Assembly (NCBI GenBank): GCA_965206675.1 | Contig: CBDBKL010000006.1 | Location: 1 to 64,000 of the forward strand | Direction of reading: 5' to 3' | Length of the DNA stretch: 64,000 bases | DNA from: CBDBKL01 sp965206675 | GTDB taxonomy: Bacteria; Bdellovibrionota; Bdellovibrionia; Bdellovibrionales; JAKFYE01 | Shown: positions 43,595 to 51,913 of the stretch, in pieces | How the letters are laid out: the number at the start of each line of letters is the position of its first letter | How positions within the stretch are numbered: the stretch's first letter is position 1 | Program-made: the position numbers and the translations under genes | Notes under the pieces: generated by a model | The model's database searches: none | Seen by the model: the letters and a program-made list of their open reading frames with translations, nothing else | What the model was told of the DNA's origin: nothing

Positions 43595-44478
43595 TTTGTA
43601 TCTTCTTTTAAAATTCTTACCAAAGTGTTCTTTGCACCAGGAACACCGCCTTTAATAAAAATAAGATTTTCATCAGGTATAATATCCAAAACTTCAACTC
43701 CACGAACTGTTGTGTTTTTTCCGCCATATCGCCCTGGCATTTTTCTTCCAGGTATAACTCTTCCAGGCCAAGTTCTATTTCCCACAGATCCTGGTCCACG
43801 ATGAAATTGTGAACCATGAGCTGCTGGACCTCCTCCAAAATCATAACGTCTCATCACACCTGCAAAACCTTTCCCCTTAGATGAACTTGTAATTTTCACT
43901 CGATCACCTTTATTCAAGGTTTCTAAAGAAACCCTCTGTCCCACCTTTACCCCTTCCGGTAAACTTTGACGAATTTCTCGTAAAGTTCGAGCTCCATTTT
44001 CAAAGCCAGCCTTTTGACAATGCTTTGTTCTTGAACGCTGAGACATTTTCGCACCAAGGGGACCATGAGCCACCTGTACTGCTGAATACCCTTCATCCTC
44101 TGAAGTTTTAATTTGTGAAACAAACCAGTTTTCACTCTTTACAACAGTAATGGGAACAGCTTCACCCGCATCGTTATACATCATTGACATACCTAACTTA
44201 AACCCAAAAAGTCCACTTAATTTAACACTGGAATCTTCCTTTTCTTGTTCTTTTGCTTTTTCTTCTGAAGAGGACTTATCTGCCTGTGGCGCAGGCTTTT
44301 GCTCTTGAGAATTATCTGATGCCGGTGCCGCTTTATTCTCAGCCGTTTTCTGTGAACTCTCTTTTGCAGAGGCTCCACTATTATCCGGCGATGACTCTGA
44401 ATGAGCTTCCTTTGCAGACGCTTGCCCGTCTTTTATCTCAGGTTTTTCTTTTGACGTTGTTTTTTTATTTTCACTCAC
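43591..44478 (-). CDS. rplC: 50S ribosomal protein L3 with N-terminal low-complexity extension
   Basis: 295 residues; a normal L3 has about 210. Residues 1-85 are a Ser/Glu/Lys/Ala/Gln-rich, probably disordered stretch with no L3 homology. The L3 core starts at about 86 (LSGLFGFKLGMSMMYND) and includes SSSKGKGFAGVMRRYDFGGGPAAHGS, FHRGPGSVG and GRKMPGRYGG. The start is GTG (44476-44478) after GAGGGGTC; no plausible start lies between the extension and the core apart from Met codons already inside it. Confidence 0.96.
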   Translation of the reverse strand: MSENKKTTSKEKPEIKDGQASAKEAHSESSPDNSGASAKESSQKTAENKAAPASDNSQEQKPAPQADKSSSEEKAKEQEKEDSSVKLSGLFGFKLGMSMMYNDAGEAVPITVVKSENWFVSQIKTSEDEGYSAVQVAHGPLGAKMSQRSRTKHCQKAGFENGARTLREIRQSLPEGVKVGQRVSLETLNKGDRVKITSSSKGKGFAGVMRRYDFGGGPAAHGSQFHRGPGSVGNRTWPGRVIPGRKMPGRYGGKNTTVRGVEVLDIIPDENLIFIKGGVPGAKNTLVRILKEDTK

Positions 44479-44580
44479 AACGACCCCTCATCTTTGCAAT
44501 CTTCATTTTTTACTTTCCTTTATACCCTTTTCTTCTGATCCAATCTTGTCCTATCATTAATTACAAAAACTCTTAACAAT

Positions 44581-45405
44581 TCATGAATTAAAACAATTTT
44601 CCCTTTTTTTTAAACTTTGTGAAAGGGTAAAAAGCCACATTCCATTTTGACGTGCTACCGTTGAAACCATGTTTCCCTTTACTCCCCTTACCTCAGCCCC
44701 TGCTCGCCGAATCAGAAACCTTACCATATCTTTGTTCTTATTTTGAAGAGCAAAAATAAGAGCAGGAAATCCTCCTTGGGCCATAGCATTGGGATCAGCA
44801 CCTGCTCTAGCAAGTCTTTCAACAACATCTAAGTCATCCATGGCCACAGTCATGCTTAAAGCTGTAAAATCAGTATATCCTTTGTATAATCTAACCCCTG
44901 AAGTATTTACATCAGCCCTTCCAAGCTCTATTAATGTGTCTATAATTTCTAACCGCCGCTCTGGATGCCCTACAAATGGAGGATCACCCACAGCCAAAAA
45001 TAGTGGGGTCCAACCTTCCCTCTTTGTTTTAGATTCTATATAAGCCCCTGCCCGAAGAAATTCTTCAATGGCGACAACATTGCCATAATGTACAGCAACA
45101 TGTAGAGGAGGCCATCCCGCCTGATTCTCCTGAGAGAATAAAAAAGTTCCACGCCTCTCCAGAAGAAATCTCTGCACCATCTCTCTATTCCCATATTGTG
45201 CGACAACATGCACGGGCATTCTCCCTCTACCATCTCTTATATTGAAAGAAACATCTTGTTCAACAAGGGCATCAAACCTCGGTATATCGTTTTCCCTTAT
45301 AGACGCAAATAGGCTGCTATTTAACTCTTGGCTTGTACTCAAGGCATTATCATTAGCTTGTAAGGAAATAGAAAAAAATAAAACAGATAATATTAATGTC
45401 TTCAT
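44581..45405 (-). CDS. Secreted ankyrin-repeat protein inserted between rpsJ and rplC
   Basis: 274 residues with a signal peptide (TLILSVLFFSISLQANDN). About six ankyrin repeats, including DGRGRMPVHVVAQYGNREMVQRFL, AGWPPLHVAVHYGNVVAIEEFL, EGWTPLFLAVGDP and QGGFPALIFALQNKNKDMVRFL. Same strand as the ribosomal genes and in the usually gap-free rpsJ-rplC joint, so it may be co-transcribed. The function is not deducible; a protein-binding surface outside the cytoplasm is likely. Confidence 0.85.
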   Translation of the reverse strand: MKTLILSVLFFSISLQANDNALSTSQELNSSLFASIRENDIPRFDALVEQDVSFNIRDGRGRMPVHVVAQYGNREMVQRFLLERRGTFLFSQENQAGWPPLHVAVHYGNVVAIEEFLRAGAYIESKTKREGWTPLFLAVGDPPFVGHPERRLEIIDTLIELGRADVNTSGVRLYKGYTDFTALSMTVAMDDLDVVERLARAGADPNAMAQGGFPALIFALQNKNKDMVRFLIRRAGAEVRGVKGNMVSTVARQNGMWLFTLSQSLKKRENCFNS

Positions 45406-45572
45406 CTCTTAGGTCTCTTTTTGTGTTTTCCTATTTATGCTCTCTAAAGTAATAGCTTGACCACTCACTACTTCCCCACCTTTACACGTTCAAAATAAAC
45501 AACCATGTATTCAGTAAGGGGAGCTAATTCTCTATCCTTTCAATAATAAAAACTCGTCTACCATCATCACTC

Positions 45573-45890
45573 TCACTCTGCAGACAACTTAATTTCAACA
45601 TCTACACCAGCGGAAAGATCCAACTTCATCAATTGATCTACAGTTTGCTGAGAGGGTTCAAAAATATCTAGTATTCGCTTGTGAGTCAGGATTTCAAATT
45701 GTTCTCTAGATTTCTTATCCACATGTGGAGAGCGCAAAACCGTATACTTATTAATACGCGTTGGTAGAGGAAAGGGACCTGCAACACTAGCTCCCGTTCG
45801 CCGAGCTGTATCCACAATTTCCCGTGTGGATTGATCAAGTAACTTATAATCAAAGGCCTTTAATCGAATACGAATCTTTTGACTTTGCAT
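45573..45890 (-). CDS. rpsJ: 30S ribosomal protein S10 (also NusE)
   Basis: 105 residues. IRIRLKAFDYKLLDQSTREIVDTARRTGA and GPFPLPTRINKYTVLRSPHVDKKSREQFE are diagnostic. Also acts in NusA/NusG antitermination. First gene of the S10 block; tuf is not found beside it and instead sits beyond secE. Confidence 0.98.
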   Translation of the reverse strand: MQSQKIRIRLKAFDYKLLDQSTREIVDTARRTGASVAGPFPLPTRINKYTVLRSPHVDKKSREQFEILTHKRILDIFEPSQQTVDQLMKLDLSAGVDVEIKLSAE

Positions 45891-46308
45891 AACCCTGTTC
45901 TCTCATCCCTCATTTGCGCGGCACATAAAAAAACACCTTTTCAGACACCCACCTGGCCACGCAACCGTAGATATCTAAATTTACCAATAAAATCAACCTC
46001 TAACGAAAACGCTTCTGGTGGTTTTCTGATATAGTTTTGCGAGTATGCCGTGGTGAATTAGCCCTGTCAACTTATCCTTAGTTTGAAAAAATATATAGAG
46101 GAGAGGGCGCATTTACTATTTTAATTTTGCAGAGGGAACTTTTTCTCAAGGGAGTTCAAAACGAGTTTTCTGAGGCGCAGGGCGTATCTCCCGAAGGGAG
46201 AGACGAGCTGCGGCCCTCAGAACTGTTTGAGCTTTTGAAGTCCCTTGAGAAAAAGTTCCCAATCAAATATAAAAAAGAAAATTTTGAACAAGCAAGATAT
46301 AACCGAAG
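45891..46308. other. Gap between fusA and rpsJ
   Basis: 418 bp with no gene. It holds the Family A repeat at 46134-46260. The rest is AT-rich and shows no clear promoter or other element by eye. Confidence 0.5.
46134..46260 (+). repeat. Family A structured repeat, copy 2
   Basis: 127 bp. Outer arms 46134-46153 (GGGAACTTTTTCTCAAGGGA) and 46241-46260 are perfect complements, continued by TTCAAAA/TTTTGAA. Core: CTGAGG-CGCAG...TCTCCC-GAAG-GGGAGA...CTGCG...CCTCAG, two nested stems and an apical hairpin. Located between fusA and rpsJ; no credible protein is encoded in it. Confidence 0.88.
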
Positions 46309-48396
46309 TTAGATTCGGCCTAGTTTCTTTAGGATCTCCGTCTGATTCTTAGGAGGTAATTTTTCGAAATGACTCATTTCCATACTGAAAGAGGCTCGTC
46401 CTTGGCTTAGAGATCTTAAGTCCGTGGCATATCCAAACAGATTGGACAAGGGTACAACACCAGTAATAATTTGCAGATTGCTTCGTGCGTTCATAGAGTG
46501 CGTTTTACCCCGACGACCGTTAAGGTCACTGACAACAGCACCTATAAACTCTTCTGGGGATATGATTTCAATTTTAACAATAGGTTCTAACAGCGCGGGC
46601 TCTGCCTTAAGACAGGCCTCTCTTAGGGCCATAGAGGCTGCTATTTTAAAAGCGATATCTGAAGATTCTGTGTCATGAAAACTTCCACCCATTAGAGTCA
46701 CCTGCATATCAATCATTTTATAGCCTGCAAGAACGCCGTTTTCTAATCCCTCTCGCACCCCCACTTCCACAGCACTAACGAATTCTTTTGGTATAGCTGT
46801 TTCAGAGGATTTATTGATAAATTGAAACCCTGTTCCTTGCGAAAGGGGTTTTACTTCTAAGAGGACATGACCATACTGACCTGTTCCTGCCGTTTGACGG
46901 ATGAACTTACCTTCTCCTGTTACCTCTTGGTTAATCGTTTCTCTGTAAGACACTTGTGGTTTTCCTCGGTTCAAGCCCACTTTAAATTCTCTAGCTAGAC
47001 GATCCACTATGATTTCCAGATGTAACTCTCCCATACCGGAAATAAGTGTCTGATGTGTTTCAGGATCTGTATGGACATCAAAAGAGGGATCTTCTTTTTT
47101 AATTTTCTCAAAAGCCTCTGTCATTTTATCTTGGTCAGGTCCTGACTTCGCTTCTACAGCGACAGAGATAACAGGCTCTGGAAAACGAATACTTTCCAAT
47201 ATGACAGGGGCTCGGCAAAGTGTATTTCCGGTATACGTATGTTTTAAACCGATAATAGCTCCAATATCCCCGGCTTTTAGTTCATCAATATCTTCTCTGA
47301 AATTAGCATGAAGTTTAACAATGCGACCTATACGTTCTTTTTTATTCGTTGATGTATTGAGCAACTGCATTCCTTCTTTAATACTTCCTGAATAGACACG
47401 CACATAGGTTAATGTTCCTGAGAACGTATCGGAGGCCACTTTGAATGCCAAAGCCACTGTTGACTCATCAAAATCTGTCGGACATATAATGGATTTACCC
47501 TTTATATCTTTGCCTTCTATATCGGGAACATCTATGGGGCTGGGTAGATAATTAACAACACCATCCAAAAGTTGTTGTATACCTTTATTTTTAAAAGCAC
47601 TTCCACAAAAAACAGGAACGCACTCTCCTTTTAGGGTCAGTTTTCTAAGAACACTTTGAAGTTCTGAAATGGGAATATCTTTACCTTGAAGGTATTGTTC
47701 CATTAACTTGTCATCATTTTCAATAATAAAATCTTTTAACTTTGAGTGCTTTGTTTTACACTCTTGTAATAATTCTTCTGATATCTCATTTTCCGTAAAT
47801 TCTGAATCAATATCATCGCCACTCCAGGCAAAAGATTTCATAGTGAGCAAATCGACAAAACCTTTAAATTGATCTTCTGCCCCTATAGGAACATGCATTT
47901 GAAGGGGGTTTGTGTTGAGTTTTTCACGAATGGAGTTTATGGACATTGTATAATCCGCACCTATTCTGTCCATTTTATTTATGAAACAAATACGGGGGAC
48001 ATTGTATTTATCGGCCTGTCTCCAAACGGTTTCTGATTGTGGCTCGACACCATTAACGGCATCAAAGACGGCGATGGCTCCATCTAAAACACGCAAGGAT
48101 CTTTCCACTTCGATTGTAAAATCGACATGTCCGGGAGTATCTATGACATTAATACGGTGATCTTTCCAAACACAGGTCGTGGCGGCTGATGTGATAGTGA
48201 TGCCACGTTCTTGTTCTTGCTCCATCCAGTCCATTGTAGCTGTACCTTCATGAACTTCGCCAATTTTATAGCTTTTACCTGTGTAATAGAGAATCCGTTC
48301 TGTTGTTGTGGTTTTTCCGGCATCGATATGAGCCATAATGCCGATATTCCGAGTACCTTTTAATTCTGATTTATCCTTGGGTTTTAGGAATGACAT
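46309..48396 (-). CDS. fusA: Translation elongation factor G
   Basis: 695 residues. G1 AHIDAGKTT, G2 RGITITSAAT, G3 DTPGHVDFT, G4 NKMDRIGAD, then domain IV/V segments such as GQYGHVLLEV and ALREACLKAEPALLEPI. Drives translocation of tRNA and mRNA on the ribosome. Preceded and followed by Family A repeats in the gaps (48.7 and 46.1 kb). Confidence 0.98.
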   Translation of the reverse strand: MSFLKPKDKSELKGTRNIGIMAHIDAGKTTTTERILYYTGKSYKIGEVHEGTATMDWMEQEQERGITITSAATTCVWKDHRINVIDTPGHVDFTIEVERSLRVLDGAIAVFDAVNGVEPQSETVWRQADKYNVPRICFINKMDRIGADYTMSINSIREKLNTNPLQMHVPIGAEDQFKGFVDLLTMKSFAWSGDDIDSEFTENEISEELLQECKTKHSKLKDFIIENDDKLMEQYLQGKDIPISELQSVLRKLTLKGECVPVFCGSAFKNKGIQQLLDGVVNYLPSPIDVPDIEGKDIKGKSIICPTDFDESTVALAFKVASDTFSGTLTYVRVYSGSIKEGMQLLNTSTNKKERIGRIVKLHANFREDIDELKAGDIGAIIGLKHTYTGNTLCRAPVILESIRFPEPVISVAVEAKSGPDQDKMTEAFEKIKKEDPSFDVHTDPETHQTLISGMGELHLEIIVDRLAREFKVGLNRGKPQVSYRETINQEVTGEGKFIRQTAGTGQYGHVLLEVKPLSQGTGFQFINKSSETAIPKEFVSAVEVGVREGLENGVLAGYKMIDMQVTLMGGSFHDTESSDIAFKIAASMALREACLKAEPALLEPIVKIEIISPEEFIGAVVSDLNGRRGKTHSMNARSNLQIITGVVPLSNLFGYATDLRSLSQGRASFSMEMSHFEKLPPKNQTEILKKLGRI

Positions 48397-48671
48397 TTTA
48401 GTTCCTTATCAAAGATTTTTCTCATACGAAAAAATATTTATCTCGTTTCACTATTCGGTTCTCTTATTAAAACTATGCTATTAAGCAAGGCTTAGCAATA
48501 AAAGCTTAATAAGATCTTTAGAGGTTGTAGTTATTACGGCATAAAACAGACTATATTTGGAGAACGAAATTTAACATTCTCTTGAGACTTTCAATTTATT
48601 TTTGAGCTTTTTCTTTCTCAAGCACAAGGCGTATCGTGAGAGAGACAAATCTTTAATTTTTGACTTATGAG

Positions 48672-48797
48672 AGAAACTTTTTTTCATAGCTTTCAAAACG
48701 AGTTTTCTGAGGCGCAGGGCGTATCTCCCGAAGGGAGAGACGAGCTGCGAACCCTCAGAACTGTCCGAGTTTTTGAAAGCTATGAAAAAAAGTTTCT
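48672..48797 (+). repeat. Family A structured repeat, copy 3
   Basis: 126 bp. Arms 48672-48698 and 48771-48797 form a perfect 27-bp inverted repeat (starts AGAAACTTTTTTTCATAGCT). Core as in copy 2, with apical TCTCCC-GAAG-GGGAGA. The arm sequence differs from the other copies but pairing is kept. Confidence 0.9.
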
Positions 48798-48829
48798 AAC
48801 CTGAGATAAAAAGAAGATTTCGAAACAAG

Positions 48830-48956
48830 CAGACTGTTGAAAAAGCGTTAGATACGAGGCGTTCAAGCTCAAACCGAACGGAGGCGTAGTTTTCCTACGT
48901 CGAAGTGAAGGTTTGAGTGATTGCAACGAAGTAGATAATGCTTTTTCGAAAGTCTG
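48830..48956. repeat. Family B repeat, full copy 2 (MITE-like)
   Basis: 127 bp, in the opposite orientation to that at 29583. Ends CAGACTGTTGAAAAAGCGTT and the reverse of CAGACTTTCGAAAAAGCATT. Interior GTTTGAGTGATTGC, AACCGAACGGAGG and the CGTAG-TTTTC-CTACG hairpin are shared. It ends 8 bp before the rpsG stop. Confidence 0.8.
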
Positions 48957-48964
48957 CCAGTCTG

Positions 48965-49438
48965 TTACCAGTTATAGTGAGAAAAAGCCTTATTCGCCTC
49001 AGCCATCCTATGAACATCGTCTTTTTTCTTAATAGAGTTGCCTCTATTGTTAAAGGCATCAATGAGTTCATTAGAAAGACGTTGGGCCATATTTTTTTCA
49101 TTACGTTCCCGGGCATATTGAATAATCCAGCGCATGGCCAAGGCAGAACGCCGCGACGGACGGACATCAACTGGTACTTGATACGTGGCTCCTCCTACAC
49201 GACGAGAGCGCACCTCTAGGGCCGGCTTTACATTTTCAATAGCTTTTTTAAACACAGTTAGGGGTTCTTCATTAGCCACTTTGGATTTTAAATTTTCCAA
49301 TGCGGAATAGAGAATTTTTTGAGAAAGACTTTTTTTCCCCTGTACCATTAAAGAATTTACAAACTTTGCAACAACCACATCATTATAGACGGGGTCAGGT
49401 ATCACTTCACGTTTATAATGGGCTGAACGACGAGACAT
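48965..49438 (-). CDS. rpsG: 30S ribosomal protein S7
   Basis: 157 residues. MSRRSAHYKREVIPDPVYND, KPALEVRSRRVGGATYQVPVDVRP and RWIIQYARERNEKNMAQRLSNELIDA are diagnostic. 11 bp after rpsL. Confidence 0.98.
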   Translation of the reverse strand: MSRRSAHYKREVIPDPVYNDVVVAKFVNSLMVQGKKSLSQKILYSALENLKSKVANEEPLTVFKKAIENVKPALEVRSRRVGGATYQVPVDVRPSRRSALAMRWIIQYARERNEKNMAQRLSNELIDAFNNRGNSIKKKDDVHRMAEANKAFSHYNW

Positions 49439-49449
49439 ACTTTTTCCTC

Positions 49450-49830
49450 TTAATTTCCTGACTTCGGTTTTTTGGTTCCATATCTAGAACGAGCACGCAT
49501 GCGATTGTTAACACCCTGAGTGTCCAACACACCCCGGACCGTATGATAACGAACACCTGGCAAATCCTTCACTCGCCCCCCTCGAATTAAAATCACACTG
49601 TGTTCCTGCAAGTTATGCCCAATGCCCGGAATGTAAGTGTTGACTTCAAAACCATTGGATAGACGCACCCTGGCAACTTTTCTAAGAGCTGAGTTGGGTT
49701 TTTTAGGTGTTTGGGTAAAGACGCGCGTACACACACCTCTTTTTTGGGGGCATCCTCCTAGGGCTGGGGATTTTGATTTCGATTTTTGAACTGTACGCTG
49801 CTTACGTATCAATTGGTTAATTGTTGGCAT
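49450..49830 (-). CDS. rpsL: 30S ribosomal protein S12
   Basis: 126 residues. MPTINQLIRKQR, then KSPALGGCPQKRGVCTRVFTQTPKKPNSALRK. Conserved KPNSALRK and PGVRYHTVRG segments keep the lysines classically linked to streptomycin response. First gene of the rpsL-rpsG pair. Confidence 0.98.
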   Translation of the reverse strand: MPTINQLIRKQRTVQKSKSKSPALGGCPQKRGVCTRVFTQTPKKPNSALRKVARVRLSNGFEVNTYIPGIGHNLQEHSVILIRGGRVKDLPGVRYHTVRGVLDTQGVNNRMRARSRYGTKKPKSGN

Positions 49831-49908
49831 TCATTATCCTTTACCACCTCTTTTTCACACCTTGGGCTGAAAATATCAAGTGCATTTATATATTAAAAAC
49901 TTCTCTCT

Positions 49909-49957
49909 AACTTAAAACATTTAAGTTGTGATAGCCCTTTGAATCAATTGAAGTCAA
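49909..49957 (-). promoter_or_regulatory. Candidate rpsL promoter with palindrome at the start site
   Basis: Minus strand: -35-like TTGACT (49952-49957), 18-bp spacer, -10-like TATCAC (49928-49933). Directly downstream, AACTTAAA-ACA-TTTAAGTT (49909-49927) is a perfect palindrome covering the expected start point. The whole 577-bp gap 49831-50407 otherwise shows no gene; a 60-codon open stretch there lacks a ribosome site. Confidence 0.5.
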
Positions 49958-50407
49958 GTTGGATTTTTATCCCTTTTTAGGATTCTCTTTTCATACTGAC
50001 ACTTTTGAAAATCTGTACACTTTAATGTTCGCCTTTATTTCAAGACCGTATGGACGAATATATTGCTAATTTTGTGAGCTCCATTTCCATTTTACTCCTT
50101 TCCCCTATCCCACTATATGATCTCTATAGTGTAAAATGTGTCATAATTTCAAAAAAATCTACAATTCATAACCCTTGGTGGATAAGCTCTTTTTTATTTT
50201 ACATATTATCTCTTTTTCAAAGTTCCTTTTAAAAATTAACAACTTATGAGGTTTTATTTTAAAGATTGATTGTGAAAAATAGGCCTATATCCAATAGATT
50301 TCCCCCTAAGCACTTTATTGGAATACATTTTGCTTTTATACTCTTGTGGTTTTTAAAACATCACCATTGATTACAGATCCAATGGGAGAGATTAAAGAGA
50401 TAAGATT

Positions 50408-51589
50408 ATGAAGTTATCTATTTTATTATCCATTATCTTTTCTTTATCACAAACGATATCTTATAAATCAGAAGCTCAAACAAGAATAGGCTCTTATAGA
50501 AATTTATATGAAATTTTAAATGTACCAATGGATGCCGATCAAGACACAATCAGGAAATCCTATCACTCATTAGCCAGAAGATACCATCCCGATAGACAAG
50601 TTTACCATCTAGATAGACCTGTTACCGTTGCCGATAAGGAGGCTGCTGAGGAAAAATTTAAAATGGTTACTAATGCCTACGAAGTTTTAAAGGATCCTAA
50701 AAGACGTCAAGAATATGATAACCTTATCAGAGCAAGGTTTAACCAACCAGCAAATGTAACTCCCTCTCACGGTCAACCTTCATCAGATACAAACTCCTCT
50801 CCTATTTTTTCATACAATTGGTATGATATTGCTCCTAAGACTTTTTTTGGCCCCGTTATACCTGATTACCCTATATTTCATAGCCCCGGAGCAACTGGTT
50901 ACTTGCAGATGTTAAACCCCTATCCCATAGGTGAGTTTCTGATTTTTTTCGAATTTGAATCCATAAAAAGAGATTTCAACCCTAATGGTAAGTGGAAAGA
51001 ATGGCCACTTTTAAATATCGCTGTAGCAATGGGAAAAATACAGTTTGTAGATTGGTTACTTTCAAAAGGGGCAGATCCCAATTCTATAGGAGAATTCGGC
51101 TCACCGTTATTGGAAATTGCAAACTGGTTTGTATTTCATAAACATAGAGACTCAGCCGGCATTAATATTGATCCCTTTGGACTCCAGAGAGCAGAAACAA
51201 CTTTTAAAGATACAAGTTTAGAAATAGCACGGCTATTAATCAAACATGATGCAGATATAACAATAACTGACAAAGAGGGAAACAACGCTCTCCATTTTGC
51301 CGCAAAAAATGGCCTTATACGAATGACAGCATTACTCCTTTATGCCGGTATAGATCCTACAGCCACAAATAATAATGGAGAAACGCCTCTTGATTTCGCC
51401 AGAAGACAAAGGTTAAGTTCAGTGTATTATTCCCAGATAGAGTCTTTAATCAATGAAGCTATTTCTAAAAGGCAATATGAAAGGCGATCTAAAACTTTTG
51501 TAGGAAGAATGCAAAATAGAATGAGTGACATTAGTAAAAAAGCTAATAGAAATAATAAAACATCCAGAAACCAACGGTGCCCCTACTAA
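50408..51589 (+). CDS. Secreted J-domain and ankyrin-repeat protein
   Basis: 393 residues on the strand opposite the ribosomal genes. Signal peptide (KLSILLSIIFSLSQTIS...SEAQ), then a J domain at about 31-105 with HPD at 60-62 (RRYHPDRQ) and EEKFKMVTNAYEVLKDPKRRQEYD. After a Pro/Ser linker come ankyrin repeats: WPLLNIAVAMGKIQFVDWLL, EGNNALHFAAKNGLIRMTALLL and NGETPLDFARRQR. A J domain normally stimulates cytoplasmic Hsp70; with export signal and no known periplasmic Hsp70, its partner is unclear. It lies between rpsL (divergent) and rpoC (convergent), an unusual place. Confidence 0.85.
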   Translation: MKLSILLSIIFSLSQTISYKSEAQTRIGSYRNLYEILNVPMDADQDTIRKSYHSLARRYHPDRQVYHLDRPVTVADKEAAEEKFKMVTNAYEVLKDPKRRQEYDNLIRARFNQPANVTPSHGQPSSDTNSSPIFSYNWYDIAPKTFFGPVIPDYPIFHSPGATGYLQMLNPYPIGEFLIFFEFESIKRDFNPNGKWKEWPLLNIAVAMGKIQFVDWLLSKGADPNSIGEFGSPLLEIANWFVFHKHRDSAGINIDPFGLQRAETTFKDTSLEIARLLIKHDADITITDKEGNNALHFAAKNGLIRMTALLLYAGIDPTATNNNGETPLDFARRQRLSSVYYSQIESLINEAISKRQYERRSKTFVGRMQNRMSDISKKANRNNKTSRNQRCPY

Positions 51590-51690
51590 AACATTTCAAC
51601 GGTCCATAACAAAGAGAGAAAGAGTTTTTTCTTTCCAGAGCGCAGGGCGTATCGTGATAAAGACAAATTTTGTAATTTTTGGCTTATGAG

Positions 51691-51816
51691 AGAAACTTTT
51701 TTCCATAGGGTTCAAAACGAGTTTTCTGAGGCGCAGGGCGTATCTCCCGTAGGGAGAGACGAGCTGCGAACCCTCAGAACTGTCTGAGCTTTTGAAGTCT
51801 ATGGAAAAAAGTTTCT
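51691..51816 (+). repeat. Family A structured repeat, copy 4
   Basis: 126 bp. Arms 51691-51717 and 51790-51816 (AGAAACTTTTTTCCATAGGG...) pair over 27 positions with one G-U and one mismatch. The core is nearly identical to copy 3 (one base differs in the apical loop, GTAG for GAAG). Lies just downstream of the rpoC stop. Confidence 0.88.
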
Positions 51817-51839
51817 AACCTGAGATAAAAACAAAAATT

Positions 51840-51912
51840 GTATTAAAAAGTCAGATACAAACCAAAGCGACATATTGTGACAAAGTAGATGATACCTTTT
51901 CGACAGTCTGTG
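51840..51912. repeat. Family B remnant, copy 4
   Basis: ACAAAGTAGATGATACCTTT then TCGACAGTCTG matches one end of Family B; the other end survives only as TATTAAAAAGTCAGATAC. Decayed copy directly after rpoC. Confidence 0.55.
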
Positions 51913-51913
51913 T

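Larger units (their letters stand above)
48397..48964. other. Gap between rpsG and fusA
   Basis: 568 bp with no gene, unlike the tight rpsG-fusA spacing of most bacteria. It holds a truncated core-like piece (GCGTATCGTGAGAGAGAC at about 48629), Family A copy 3 and Family B copy 2, back to back. The extra length could separate fusA expression from rpsLG. Confidence 0.6.
51590..51913. other. Gap between J-domain/ankyrin gene and rpoC
   Basis: 324 bp convergent gap with no gene. It contains a truncated core-like piece (GCGCAGGGCGTATCGTGA, about 51640), Family A copy 4 and a Family B remnant, in the same order as the gap upstream of fusA. Confidence 0.6.

Noticed and set aside
46127..46312. 60-codon open stretch between fusA and rpsJ
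   Set aside because: It is the translation of a Family A repeat; the same repeat elsewhere is not open in any consistent frame.
48909..48935. Family B shares GTTTGAGTGA with the first ten bases of the CRISPR repeat
   Set aside because: The following bases diverge and Family B copies are explained by their own inverted arms. Probably chance, though an origin link cannot be excluded.
50050..50232. 60-codon hydrophobic open stretch upstream of the J-domain gene
   Set aside because: No ribosome site, no recognisable motif, and AT-rich composition that yields such stretches by chance.
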